Source: Echinometra lucunter
Taxonomy: Eukaryota > Echinodermata > Echinoidea > Camarodonta > Echinometridae
NCBI GenBank assembly: GCA_029962745.1
Contig: CM057169.1
Span: forward strand, 20,366,143 to 20,430,142
Length of the DNA: 64,000 nt
Direction: 5' to 3'
This document shows, piece by piece, positions 13,084-25,100 of this stretch (positions are counted from its first letter, which is position 1; each line of letters opens with the position of its first letter). A program made the position numbers and the translations under genes. The notes under the pieces are model-generated. The model searched no databases. It saw only the letters and a program-made list of their open reading frames with translations, and was not told where the DNA came from.

Positions 13084-13864
13084 TAAAAATATGCCGATGA
13101 ACAAACTTTACAAACACACCGTTCAACTTCTGCAGAATGATTTTAGAAGTAGGGTGCTCCACAGAGTCACCATGTATAGAGGACAGTGGGTGCCTGCTTT
13201 GAGGGGAGTATCAGAAGGAGAGAGAGAGAGAGAGATTTTCTGGTGGCTATATCAATATGCCAGTGAACAAACTTTAGGGCTGTTCATGTGCTGTGGAACA
13301 ATTGTAAAATTTGGGGTGTTACACATAGTGAGCATTGTTAAAGTAAACTTCATTAATAGACAGAATTATGAGGGCATTACCTGAAGAAGAAATGGATCTC
13401 CTGATGGCAAAATGGTATGCATATTCATGGAACAAACTTGAGGAACAACTCCGGGAACAACTAACTGTAAACGCTTGAGTGCTACAAATAGTCAGCCAGT
13501 AGAATTCTTTTGTGGAAGGAACTGTGAGGGGTAAGAAAGCGTCTCCCGGTATACGTAGCTATAAACTAGACAAGTCATGATGGATGACATGCAAGTGGAT
13601 ACGTCGACTATGTGCAAGCGTTGCTGGACGGTTTTGGAAGTAGGGATACTTCTCAAGGGAGTTATCTAATATTTTACATGCTTGGATGATAAAGAAAAAC
13701 TTCTTTATACATAGTTCCACACAGATCTCAGTGATATTTTAGAAGTGTAAGCTTAGTTTGAATACTCTAAGCACGACAAAAGGTATAATGGTGCTAAATT
13801 AAATGTGATAAAGATTTGGGCCGAAAACTTGCTAACGATTCTTTTACAGAATCTTGACTTTCTT

Positions 13865-13969
13865 AATAAAGACTTAATACCTGCATCATGTTTATGCCAT
13901 GCATGGTACTACACTGTAAATAAATAAACGTACTTTTCTCTGGATTTGTGTGTGTGCGTGTGTGTGTCC
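13865..13969 (+). terminator. poly(A) signals and GT-rich downstream element of the MGCGSS gene
   Basis: AATAAA occurs at 13865-13870 and as an overlapping pair at 13919-13928. It is followed about 20 bases later by a GTGTGTGTGCGTGTGTGTG stretch. Signal plus GT-rich element is the standard metazoan 3'-end arrangement and gives an 840-base 3' UTR. Confidence 0.8.
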
Positions 13970-16695
13970 AAATACACCACATACCTTTCTATTGAAAGGA
14001 ATCACTTATTAAAGTGTATTTATCTTACTGCAAGCTGTACGTGGTAGATGTAGACCGACGTTGGCGATGAGTTTATTGGACATTTTGCAAATGAAGCAGG
14101 GTTTATATACTGAATAGCATGCATGATTCACTTTCATACATTGCGACAATGCATTACCTTTGGGAACCGGGAGGGGGGGGGATGGGTGTTGGGAGTTAAA
14201 GGACATATTACTTGGTCAAATCTGACTCCAGTGCTTTCCAGTGTAAGGAAAGAAACGGCCTTGCCAATTCCTGACAAAAAGAGAGTTCCTTGTATTGTAT
14301 GTTTCAGTGAGACTTGATGGATTGTTGTCGTTTTTTCATGTAAATTTATGACTGACGTATGTGTTTTCTTGACAGTACAAACCTAACAAGACGGATGTGC
14401 AAAAAGTTACGAGATATCAAAAATGCAAGAGAAAAAGATGTAGTACTGTAGATCAAATAATTTAAGACTGGGAGTGAAATACGGCCTGCTCATTTTCCAT
14501 GTACAATATATAGCCCTTTGAAAAAAAAAGGGTGTCGTGATTTCCGGGCATAGTCTGCCTGAAATTCGATGAAGATCAAATTCTGCTTCAGGAAATTATA
14601 CGATACTATCAAAGACATTAAAATCGTTAGGAACGTTCATCAAACATAAAATATTGGTCTTAAGCTGATACTTTTTAAAATAGTGACTTTTAATTTTTGT
14701 TTCTTTACATTTTGTAAAAAAAATGAAAAGAAAAAAAAAAAGAAATATCTGACAATTGTTGGTCTTCAGACCGTTCTTCAAAATACTGAGCTCTAATTGT
14801 TTCTTTGTATTGTGTTTAGAAAATAATCAAGAAAAAAATCTGACAATATAAAATATTGAGTTTTAATTGTTTTTTCTTTGTATTTTATATTTAAAAAAAA
14901 GAGATAATAGTATATAAGATAAAGATTTAAAAAAAACTGACGATTGTCGTGACCAATTAGTACAAAACCTTAAAAAGTTGAATGTTTGAAAACTCACAAT
15001 GTTTATAATACTTCATGTCAGGCATGTCAGGGGCGGAGCTACAGGGGGCGGGGGCGAATGCCCCCCCCCCCCCCATGATTTTTTTTTAAGTGATAAAAAA
15101 AAGAAAAAGAGGAGAAAAAGAAGAAAAAGAGGGGGAAGAAGAAAGAAGAGGGTGGGAAAAGAGAGGCCTGGGGCTTGCAATTATATAATTATACCCCTAA
15201 TTTTAAAACGTCAATAAATTCACATATGGGTCATCTTGTCCCCCCCCCCCCCCCACCCCTATCAAAATACCATGGCGCCGCCCCTGCTTCGTGTTACCTT
15301 TGGCTTATGGCATGAAAATACTGTGCAGGTCATGTCTCACAAAACATGATCAAGAATACAATGGTGCTAAACCTTGCGAATAGCAAGTTACGTAACCATG
15401 ATTAGTCATAATGCATATTATTTTCATATGCTTATTTTTATCCACGTCATTCCCTGCCTGTCTTGCCAAATGTGTACTTAACAAAATCCTCTCAATGTCA
15501 CGACATCTTTTGTTTTAATAGAGATTTTTTATGTTGGCATAAAGCTCTCATTTACCAAGGCTTTACCAAACGATGTGGACTGATAAGTTTCATGTATATT
15601 TTTTGTATAACTTGTGATTATTTCATTTGGGCGAATCATTAAATGATTTGGATATGACTCTATTTCGGCATCTGGAAGCTTGCTGTCCGAAGCCATTCTG
15701 TTTCTATACGAGCGAGCGACCGACAAAAGCTTATATAACATATATATATGTATATGTGTGTGTGTGGCGGGGGGGGGGGGGGTGGGTGGGTGTGTGTTGA
15801 TGGGTGTTTATGTAATACATGTATGTAAGGGGTTTCATTCCTCCTTGTTTCCTTCGCTCATTAATATGTCTTATCAACGAAAATATGCTATGGAAACAAA
15901 ATGAAGACTTGTATTATATTCTTTTATTGATTTTATTATTTTATTTATATTGATTTATATGGATGTATTGATGTTTATTTTGAATGAAATCTCTAATAAA
16001 AACATTATGGAAAAAAATGTATGTCGGAAGGTGAAAAAATGAATGAACAGTCACAAAGGTATATAGAAAAGAAGGTTCGAAAAATAAGTAGTGTGGTGTC
16101 TTCAACTGTTAGTTTGGCATGTTTGGGGTACATGAAAAACTACCCAATTTGCCATAGGCGGAAATCCTGTATTCAAACGTGAGGGGGCTCGTATGCATAG
16201 TTGTGCGCCCAGCAGAAGCGGATTTTGGTGCTCTGGAAAAGCCATATCTTTCCTTAATCAATTCATTTATCTCACATAATTATCAAATTTAGTAAACTCT
16301 GGTATATATACAAGCAAAAACAAGAATCACATACAGACAATAATTATTTACACATTCAAAATAGCGACAACAAAAACAAAACAAATGCTCTGGGCAAAGA
16401 ACGAAATCACTGGGGGCATGGCCGTACGAACATGGGGGCAGGGGGCAGTTCACCCCCCCCCCCCCTCCGAATTTTCAAGACCTCCTTTTTCTTTCTTTTT
16501 TTCCTTACTTTGAAAAAAATAGATTTCCAAAAATGCCACCCAGAGTATGCGGATGGTTCACTTTCAATTCTAAAAAATGCAAAAGCTCGGTCGCTTCGGT
16601 TCGCTCCCTTGCATGCGTGTTCCCTCAAATACTGAGCATGTTCTTGCCCCCCCCCCCCCCGGGGGGGGGGAATATTTCTGCTTACGGTCTTGTTG
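13970..16695. other. intergenic; homopolymer-rich repeats
   Basis: No gene is seen. The stretch has a GGGGCGG-ended MITE (15028-15286), a TATA/GTGTG microsatellite with a G tract (15739-15800), and G/C-tract repeats near 16440 and 16648. Confidence 0.5.
15028..15286. mobile_element. MITE with ends CAGGGGCGG / CCGCCCCTG
   Basis: The inverted ends flank C-tract, purine-rich and C-tract blocks. A related but diverged copy lies at about 37815-38020, with the same ATCAAAATACC motif near the right end. Confidence 0.65.
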
Positions 16696-16930
16696 ATGGA
16701 GTTGTAAAGGAAGTAAATTCCTCAAGTCCTAGTTGAAAAAGATTCCAAGGTGAACTTCAACATGGAATTTGCTTTAATAATCTATATTCATCATCAATCA
16801 TGTCATTTGTGATCTGTAAATCACAACAATGGAGTTGTAAAGGAAGTAAATTCCTCAAGTCTTAGTTGAAAAGATTCCAAGGTGAACTTCAATATGGAAT
16901 TTGCTTTAATAATCTATATTCATCATCAAT
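16696..16930. repeat. ~102-bp tandem duplication (period 133)
   Basis: 16696-16797 and 16829-16930 share GAGTTGTAAAGGAAGTAAAT through CTATATTCATCATCAAT with only a few differences. They are separated by about 31 unrelated bases. Confidence 0.9.
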
Positions 16931-17366
16931 AGTGATCTATCAGTTTAATGACATGTTCAGTAATCCACTAAGTTTTTATGACAAATGTCTCTCCAATGAT
17001 ATGACCAAGTGCAGCGCTCTTGAGTCACCCGTTTCAGCTCTTCATATCCTGTTGCTCCACACTCTGCTATATCAAATCATCTATACAGGGTGGCCCAGGA
17101 AGAACGGGACACCTGTGATCCTTAATTTCAGGGAGATGAATAACATAAGGAGAGAATTATTTACTGTATTCAAATGAAAATTTATTTTCCAGTAAATTGA
17201 CACCAGGATCATCCATGCTGACTCACGCGTTTAGATGTTAGGGAACATTTCGTGAGACAATGTCATTTTCAAAATTTACTACTTTAGTGGCCGAATTCCT
17301 GTTACTTGAAAGAAAATCTTTCACCCGACGGCATTCAATAGAAACGGCTCCTTACCTGAATAAACG

Positions 17367-17716
17367 GGTAGGCACTTTTGAGGCGACTCTGAAGTGAGGG
17401 TGACAACGAAGATCATCTATAAGCGACAGGACTGAAGAATATCCATCATACTTTAACTATTTTGTCAACGGAATAAACGCCATTGTCATCAATTTCATAA
17501 CGACAAAAATTGTCAGCGTCAGAGGGATTCGAACCCTTGAGTAGCATGACTAGTAATATATCGAGCTCTGACAGTGGCTTTAACCACTGCGCCACGAGCA
17601 GTTGACGAGACAATGAGTGCACTTTATTCATTTATAGCCGGATTCATTTCTAGTCTTAGCTTTTCAGACATGAGTATTTTTCCCCTCACGTGAAAGTCAC
17701 CTCAAAAGTGCCTACC
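17367..17716. mobile_element. nested MITE with 9-bp target duplication, containing a tRNA-like segment
   Basis: Inverted ends GGTAGGCACTTTTGAGG and CCTCAAAAGTGCCTACC are bounded by the direct repeat GAATAAACG (17358-17366 and 17717-17725). A 9-bp duplication is typical of Mutator-like elements. It sits inside the mariner-type MITE, so it is the younger insertion. The interior holds tRNA-type A and B boxes at 17515-17600. Confidence 0.85.
17515..17600 (-). repeat. tRNA-like (SINE-type) segment inside the nested MITE
   Basis: On the minus strand it reads A box TGGCGCAGTGG (17594-17584) and B box GGTTCGAATCC (17535-17525), with a long spacer. These match Pol III internal promoter consensus. Its place inside a transposon argues for a tRNA-derived fossil rather than a working tRNA; no clean acceptor stem was found. 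Confidence 0.6.
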
Positions 17717-18041
17717 GAATAAACGCGTGGTTGATTTTCCTTTCATTGAAAACGGGGAGATTATTTAGGCAGAGAGCCGTTTCTATGGAATGCCGTCAGG
17801 TGGAAGGTTTTACCTTCATCTCACTTGATCTCAGTCGCAAAAGTAGCAAATTTTGAAAATGACATTGCCTCGCGGAATGAACCCCAACATCTGAACGCAT
17901 AAGCCAAAATTAATGATTTTGGTGTCATTTTCAAGGAAACGAAATTCTCTTTCGAACCAATTGAACAATTATCACATTATGTTAATCATCTTGCTAAAAT
18001 TAAGGATCGCATGTGTTCCGTTCTTTCTGGGCCACCCTGTA

Positions 18042-18450
18042 CAGGAAGCCTCTTCGAGGTCTTCCCTTTGCCTTCTTTCCATGCAGGCGACCTTCTATAA
18101 CTCTGACCATCAAACCATCATGTCGCCTTATGTGTCCTAGCCATTTCTTCTGTCTTTGATCGTTTGAATCAGCGTGCGCTCTTCTTTGACACGGCGCAGT
18201 ACCTCTTCATTCGAGATTCTATCTCTCCCACACACCTAGTAGTTTGCGCCAGCACCACATTTCAGCAGCCTCCAGTCGTCATGGTCGTTGTATATCTTTC
18301 TTGGAAAGCGTCCATGTCTCTGCCCCATACATCAATACATTCTAGACTAATGCCATCATGAGACGCTTTCTTAAGCCACGGTCGATCTTACTGCTTATAA
18401 GAATACACCATCTTTGAAAGAAGGCAGTTCTTGCCTGTGCTGAGCGCAAG
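18042..18450 (-). pseudogene. relic of a non-LTR retrotransposon reverse transcriptase C-terminus
   Basis: Minus-strand reading with frame changes gives fragments typical of endonuclease/reverse-transcriptase ORF ends: a YGAETWTLSKK-like block, EAAEMWCWRKLL, then NEEVLR-type and WLGHIRRHDG-type blocks. The reading frame is broken by several shifts, so it is dead. It abuts the right end of the mariner-type MITE, which may have inserted into it. Confidence 0.7.
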
Positions 18451-21400
18451 ATCCATATTATGACAGCTATAATTTACACATTATGACAGTTCATTTCACA
18501 AACTATTTACAAAACTTAACATAGGAATCATTATTCATGTGAAAAGCATGTCGAAACCTTTGGTCGTATGCCAGAAACAGCATGCTTCTTTTCTTAAAAG
18601 CAAATAACAAGTTCCAACAGCAAATTGTCATTGGCGTTTCATTAGTTTCTTGTCTATTCATTCCTAAGCATTTAGCTTCCCCCTCACTCATCTGTCTCGC
18701 GCAATCACTGCTTTTACAATACATAATTAGTTCGGTCATCTTTTTTCCTCAGGCTTAACTCAATTTCATCATTACATCAATCCTTCCTCTCTTTGAATGT
18801 TCTCTTTTACCGTTATTCCTTCCTCCTGTCTTACTGAATTTAATTCCCGCGAACTATTTGATTAAATCTATCAAAAACCTCCTTAACTTAACAAGGAAAT
18901 TTCTATAAACATGGAACTCACGTCACACTCAAACTTTACAAATTCTGGAATATCCCCTTTAGCAAAGAAAAAAAATTACATTAGACACGTACGTTTTATT
19001 TTTCAGTACAGGTTTATTGCAATGTTTAATTCATTTAATGAAGTAATGGATGACGCAGTTAAACGTAGAATTAATTTTCACGTAATCATGGTCACTTTAA
19101 GATATCATACCATGCATTAGTGTATCAAAAGGACGAAATACATGAAGAATGGATGTCCATAATATGTATTTAGTAATGATACCAAAAAATCGTGGCAATA
19201 TATTTGCATTGCGAAAGTACAAAGGGCCCATTTCACAAACTTCTTGATATCCAGTGGTCCCCACACTCTTTAACTCTGTCGTCTTAGATTATTGAGCACT
19301 AAAATTATGACAACTTCGTGTGGAGGACACGTTTTGCCTATATTTTGCAAATATTACTATAAGTAATGAGGATGCTTTTATCTGATCAAAGTACTGAGAA
19401 GAAAGCATCGGTTTCTCTCAACGGTGCCTGCACTGATGGAGCATCAATGCATCTGGCGATGGATAAGTGTTTGCTCCTAACAGCAAAATGGACACTTTTT
19501 TATCTATTAGTGATGGGTTAAAGGGTTATTTTTATTCATTCTGTACATCTTTAAAAAACAAGAACGGCAAAAAAAGAAGAAAGTAATTGTACATGTAAGT
19601 GCACCATTGTTGACAATTCAAGCAATCTTTACAAGACTTAGTACCCTAAATAAACAAACATTCCGTATATACCTACACACCATAGTGTACAGCTGCAAGA
19701 TCACTAAAGAACTTCAACTTGATTACAACAAAATAATAATAAATGCATCTTAACTCATGAACTGTCTACATGATTGGCTACAAAGGTAGCCAATCAACTC
19801 ATTACAAATTCTATTTTTAAATACCAAACTTCAAGCTGCAAGATATACCGGGCTCCAACGAGACTCTCGGTTAGGTGGGAGAAGTCACTGGCTTGTTGGC
19901 ATAGTTATCGGGTTAGCTGGGATATTTCCTCGGTTGTTAGATAGCATATTTCCCTGGTTAGGTGGGAGAGTTACCGGGTTAGGTGGGATATTTCCTCGGT
20001 TAGCTTGGAAATTTCTTTGGTTAGATAAGATATTACCCCGGTTAGGTTGGATATATCCTCAAGTTACTGTTGCACTGGAACACTTGAATGGCCACAGTAA
20101 AAAAAACAACAACAACAACAAACAAGCAAAATACTACATGAAACGATATTAACTGAGATCAGTATGAGGAGAAAATTATTCTCTGCGACATCACTTTCGC
20201 TTCTAGATTCCATCTTTCACCAAAGACTTCAATTTAGAGTGAGAATTCTAAAATTATATTGTACATAAATATATTTCACATAACTTCAGTCGATGGCAGT
20301 TTCTTTCAGAGTTTATACTGTATGTAACCATGGTAACGATAAAGAAGTTGGAGTACTCGGTAAAAGCCAGAGCAAAGAGTTAACCCGTTGACTACTGAAA
20401 TTGGTTTTCCCATTGCTGTCCTACTTTGGCAAAAGGAAGAAGCGACAAAAATGACATTTTCTGTAAAAAAAGCAAAATGTGTCTGTCATTTGTACTGTCG
20501 TCAATGGAATATCGTCATGTGTTATCTAACATATTCTGAGCAGGGTGAGTGAGTGTTTAGGCATTAAATTTGGCCTAGAAGAAGAGCACATTATATGAAA
20601 TAAGAAAACATTAATAACTCAGATTTGGTTATGTCACTTGCTTCCTTTTGCCAAAGTAGGGCAGATTGGGCACCTGGTTCCAGTATTGGTTAAACATGGC
20701 TGATTTCATACAATTATGCGCACACCAAGAACATCAATAACCTTTGGAAAGAAGCTACTGTAGATAAACGGCTTACACTGTGAAACAGAAGGCAAAGTTC
20801 AGAGACGTAGTTAAGAAAACGTCTCAATATCACGCCCCATCAATCCACCTGTCGAGTATGTATTTCTCCATCTCTTTCAAATTATTCCCTTCTCTCTACT
20901 TCTCCTTTGACTATGTATTATGGAGGCTCAACTATAATATACATATGCATGCGGTATATTCTGTTAGCTTTACAAGGTTAACTGAGCTGTACAGAGGACA
21001 TCATATCCAGAACGTGTTCAAGAATTGCGCTCAGTTTGAAATGAGGCCAAACCAAGGATTAACCATCCCTTCCCTGCAAAACATGGGCAGAGTAACTGAA
21101 TCAGGTAATTGCTATTGGCCTACTGTTCAGCTGTCACTGAAAATGTTGCTGATCACATTGATAATAATTCTAATAATAATAATGAAAATGGTAATTACAA
21201 TTACAATAATAATAATAATGATAGTGAAAATGATATAATAATTATAGTACTGTGTATCTATGTCAAGGTAAATATGACAAAATTTTATTCTGAATTTTTT
21301 TTTATTTTTTTTTTTTTTAGTTTCACATTGATTTTTATGTCTATGAAAGATATCATTTATGATGGATGTCTATTTAATGTCTGTATGATTAAATGATTTC

Positions 21401-21701
21401 ATATTATTTATGAGTTTGATATTCTAGGCCACAATTTTTTTTTATTTTTCTTTCTTTAAAAAAGATAAAGTTAATTATATCTTTCGTTTCTTCAAAATTT
21501 CTTGATGATTTTCTTTCGAACTAGACTAGTCGAGTTGTCATTTGGTGGTTTATGTTTCATTGATTTTCTGTTTGTTATGTTTTTTGTTTTGTTTTGTAAT
21601 TGTACTATGTACAGTGCCTTCTCGAAAAACGGTGTTGTAACCACTGAAGAAGCCACCCTGGGTTAAAAAAAAAGACGAAATAAATGAATAAATGAATAAA
21701 G
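18451..21701. other. intergenic; tandem repeat but no gene seen
   Basis: Apart from the GGTTAGGTGGGA repeat (19867-20062) and (AAT)n-type tracts near 21160-21240, nothing was recognised. The 152-codon plus frame at 20780-21238 ends in Ile/Met runs encoded by the ATA/AAT tract and is not gene-like. Confidence 0.45.
19867..20062. repeat. degenerate GGTTAGGTGGGATATTTCC tandem repeat
   Basis: About seven diverged units of roughly 26-28 bp, each starting with a variant of CGGTTAGGTGGGA. It is a small decayed minisatellite. Confidence 0.8.
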
Positions 21702-21944
21702 TCAGATTTTATTGATCAAGGTGTCAAGTTAAACAAGTTAAAGAAAACCTGAAAGGGCTACAAACACTGATTTAGCGATTTCTCACTAATTGCTGCTCGG
21801 GTTCTTGGTGAGGCATTTCCCAAATCAGATTTTATTGATCAAGGTGTCAAGTTAAACAAGTTAAAGAAAACCTGAAAGGGCTACAAACTCTGATTTAGCG
21901 ATTTCTCACTAATTGCTGCTCGGGTTCTTGATGAGGCATTTCCC
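21702..21944. repeat. 123-bp tandem duplication covering the HECT gene stop codon
   Basis: 21702-21821 and 21825-21944 are nearly identical (two substitutions seen: ACAAACACT/ACAAACTCT and TTGGTGAGG/TTGATGAGG). On the minus strand the duplicated unit contains the last ~15 codons, the TAA and an AATAAA. The upstream copy is coding; the downstream copy lies in the 3' UTR. Confidence 0.95.
21708..21836 (-). terminator. duplicated poly(A) signals of the HECT gene
   Basis: Minus-strand AATAAA occurs at 21836-21831 and again at 21713-21708, one in each copy of the tandem duplication. Either could define the 3' end. Confidence 0.6.
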
Positions 21945-22169
21945 TATGAAAGGTCGGGAACGTCATCATCATTAAGAGCCGTTCTTCCAAATCTCCTTCA
22001 GTCTTGTATTCTGGCAGGTCCATGCTGATGATTCCCGGACAGGTATATACCCTTGGCATGATTTCCTCAGGCTCTGCATCAAACTCCTCATGTGCATCAA
22101 GTCGTTTGATTGTAAAAACCAGGTCTTTGAACCCGTTCAGAGGAACATTATCGGAACAAGTCAGGAACC
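21895..22169 (-). CDS. HECT gene terminal exon with catalytic cysteine
   Basis: The acceptor is TTTCTGACAG, followed by 91 codons including TAA. RFLTCSDNVPLNGFK and the active-site context PRVYTCPG...LPEY are intact. The C-terminal tail (EMPHQEPEQQLVRNR) extends past the usual end of HECT domains. The end of this exon is tandemly duplicated downstream. Confidence 0.92.
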
Positions 22170-25100
22170 CTGTCAGAAAATGTACATTTCGAATCTCTGT
22201 GTTAATTTTCGTGATATTTGTATGTATTTCTTTACTTTCCTCAAGTTTAAAACAAAATATGCACCTTAACTCTAGGAGATATATCACTAGGAAACTCGAA
22301 GTAGGCCTACTTGTAATTTTAGTGAAATTAAGGGTCACTACCATAGTCCATCGGGTTGACTGCCGGAAAACCAACAGATCAGGAAATCGATAATGTCGGT
22401 CTTGAGAACCCTTAGAAAAGTTATTATAAGGCCCACGAGACCCTCATATCGGCCTCTTTGGCTCTTGGTCTCATGGGCCGTCGGTCTCTTGAGCTCTTGG
22501 TCTCTTGGGCCGTCGGTCTCATGGGATGTCAAGTCTCGTGAACTATCACTGCACCACACCTCTACTTCATGGCCCCGTTTCATAAAACTAAGTTGTTATC
22601 AATAACAAGTTGCAATAACTGTTATAAGCTACTGAAATCCTTGCATCTGATTGACTGAGAGCAAATTTATCATAGAAATGTGGCAGCAACAAGTTTTATG
22701 AAACGGGGCCCCAGATCTTCGTATCCAATCATAACTAATTCATCTTCTAGTACTTTATTTGTGAAATTAATTTCAGATGACGTGAGAAGAAAACGTGTTT
22801 CTTACTGAAGAATCTCTTCCTATTCTCTTCTTGCAAGGAATGGAACACTTTCCAGAACATTAAGATGACCTCATGATCCTTGCTGTACGGTTGCGTGTAG
22901 CGAGTTTCCTGGAAGGGAAATCGACAAAGGGTGGAATTACATAAAACCTAACATTTGCTGAACAGGCCTGTATTTAGCATAGCTCTGTGGAACATTAATA
23001 TTTTCATCAATTATTGAATGCATTATAGTGTGATCGTCAGGGGCGAACTGAGACTGACGTTCCGTTGGGGAATTATGTGACTGGCCCACTCAACAAACAC
23101 CAACAGGTCCTCAGATCACATGTCGACCGGTCCATATGATAGAACTATCGAGTGGCCCATTGGGTAAAACCTCCCTAAAATCCCCACGGCTAGTCCACTC
23201 CTGTCTGTGATGCAAACACACACACACACACACACATTTCCACACACACACAAAAAAGACATCAACACAACACCAAGGTATTGACAAAATAGCTACCAGA
23301 AGGTGGGCCATACTTATTATATGCAAAAAGTAGGGAGATGTGCAAAACTCACAAGAAAAGCAAAACAAAAAAACACAAACACATAAACAAACAAGGCAAA
23401 CGCCAAGCGTTGTCTCGCCTGCATATTGCAGTCATGAAGAGACTGCATGTCAAAACTATGCTATATGACTTCTGAGGCTGTCAGCAGTTTAGGGGGTGAA
23501 TTGTGGTTCTGACAGTTTACATATGCAATAATGGTATAGGCCTACTTTATCCCTAGGAAATCAGATAACACTAAGAATGCTGTTAATACTATGAAGCTAT
23601 AATTATTTCCATGCAAGTAAGGAAATGAATGTTAGTGAAAAAGAATGTAACTGATAATAATGTGAGTAAAATTGTAAAATTAAATTAATTATTAAGGTGT
23701 TATGGCAAACTTATTGTTTGAAAAATGGTATGAATTTGGTGATTCCACGTCAAAGCTATAGAAAGTTATTAGGTGTACAACATAGCACAGTGCCAGTTAT
23801 GAAAAGTTCATTGACCTTTGACCTTTGACCTTAATCAAATTCAACTCACATTCGAACTTGACCTGCACCTTCAAGAGATGGACCTCTCATATGAATTTGG
23901 CAATCCTACCTCGAAGGTATGGAAAGTTATTGTGTGTACAACATAGCACAGTGCCAGTCATGGAAAGTTCATTGACCTTTGACCTCTGACCTTATTCAAA
24001 TTCAACTCATACTCAAACTTGACCTGTGCCTTCAAGAGATGTACCTCTGGTATAAATTTGGTGATCCCACCTCGAAGCTATAGAAAGTTATTGTGTGTAC
24101 AACACAGCACAGTGCCAGTCATGGAAAGTTCATTGACCTTTGACCTTTGACCTTAATCAAATTCAACTCACATTCGAACTTGACCTGCACCTTCAAGAGA
24201 TGGACCTCTTGTATGAATTTGGCAATCCTACCTCGAAGGTATAAAAAGTTATTGTGTGTACAATATAGCACAGTGCCAGTCATGGAAAGTTCATTGACCT
24301 TTGACCTTTGACCTTATTCAAATTCGACTCATATTCGAACTTGACCTGCGCCTTCAAGAGATGGACCTCTGGTATGAATTTGGTGATTCCACGTCAAAGC
24401 TATAGAAAGTTATTAGGTGTACAACATAGCACAGTGCCAGTTATGAAAAGTTCATTGACCTTTGACCTTAATCAAATTCAACTCACATTCGAACTTGACC
24501 TGCACCTTCAAGAGATGGACCTCTCATATGAATTTGGCAATCCTACCTCGAAGGTATAGAAAGTTATTGTGTGTACAACATAGCACAGTGCCAGTCATGG
24601 AAAGTTCATTGACCTTTGACCTCTGACCTTATTCAAATTCAACTCATACTCAAACTTGACCTGTGCCTTCAAGAGATGTACCTCTGGTATAAATTTGGTG
24701 ATCCCACCTCGAAGCTATAGAAAGTTATTGTGTGTACAACACAGCACAGTGCCAGTCGTGGAAAGTTCATTGACCTTTGACCTTTGACCTTAATCAAATT
24801 CAACTCACATTCGAACTTGACCTGCACCTTCAAGAGATGGACCTCTTGTATGAATTTGGCAATCCTACCTCGAAGGTATAAAAAGTTATTGTGTGTACAA
24901 TATAGCACAGTGCCAGTCATGGAAAGTTCATTGACCTTTGACCTTTGACCTTATTCAAATTCGACTCATATTCGAACTTGACCTGCGCCTTCAAGAGATG
25001 GACCTCTGGTATGAATTTGGTGATTCCACGTCAAAGCTATAGAAAGTTATTAGGTGTACAACATAGCACAGTGCCAGTTATGAAAAGTTCATTGACCTTT

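Larger units (their letters stand above)
17086..18039. mobile_element. mariner-type MITE CAGGGTGGCCCA, copy 2, interrupted by a second element
   Basis: Ends CAGGGTGGCCCAGGAAGAAC and TTCTTTCTGGGCCACCCTG are flanked by TA (17084-17085, 18040-18041). The body aligns with copy 1 at 11194-11737 up to about 17355 and again from about 17775. Between those points a younger element has inserted. Confidence 0.88.

Noticed and set aside
20780..21238. 152-codon plus-strand open frame
   Set aside because: The C-terminal half is Ile/Met runs encoded by an (AAT)n tract and the rest has no recognisable content or coding bias.
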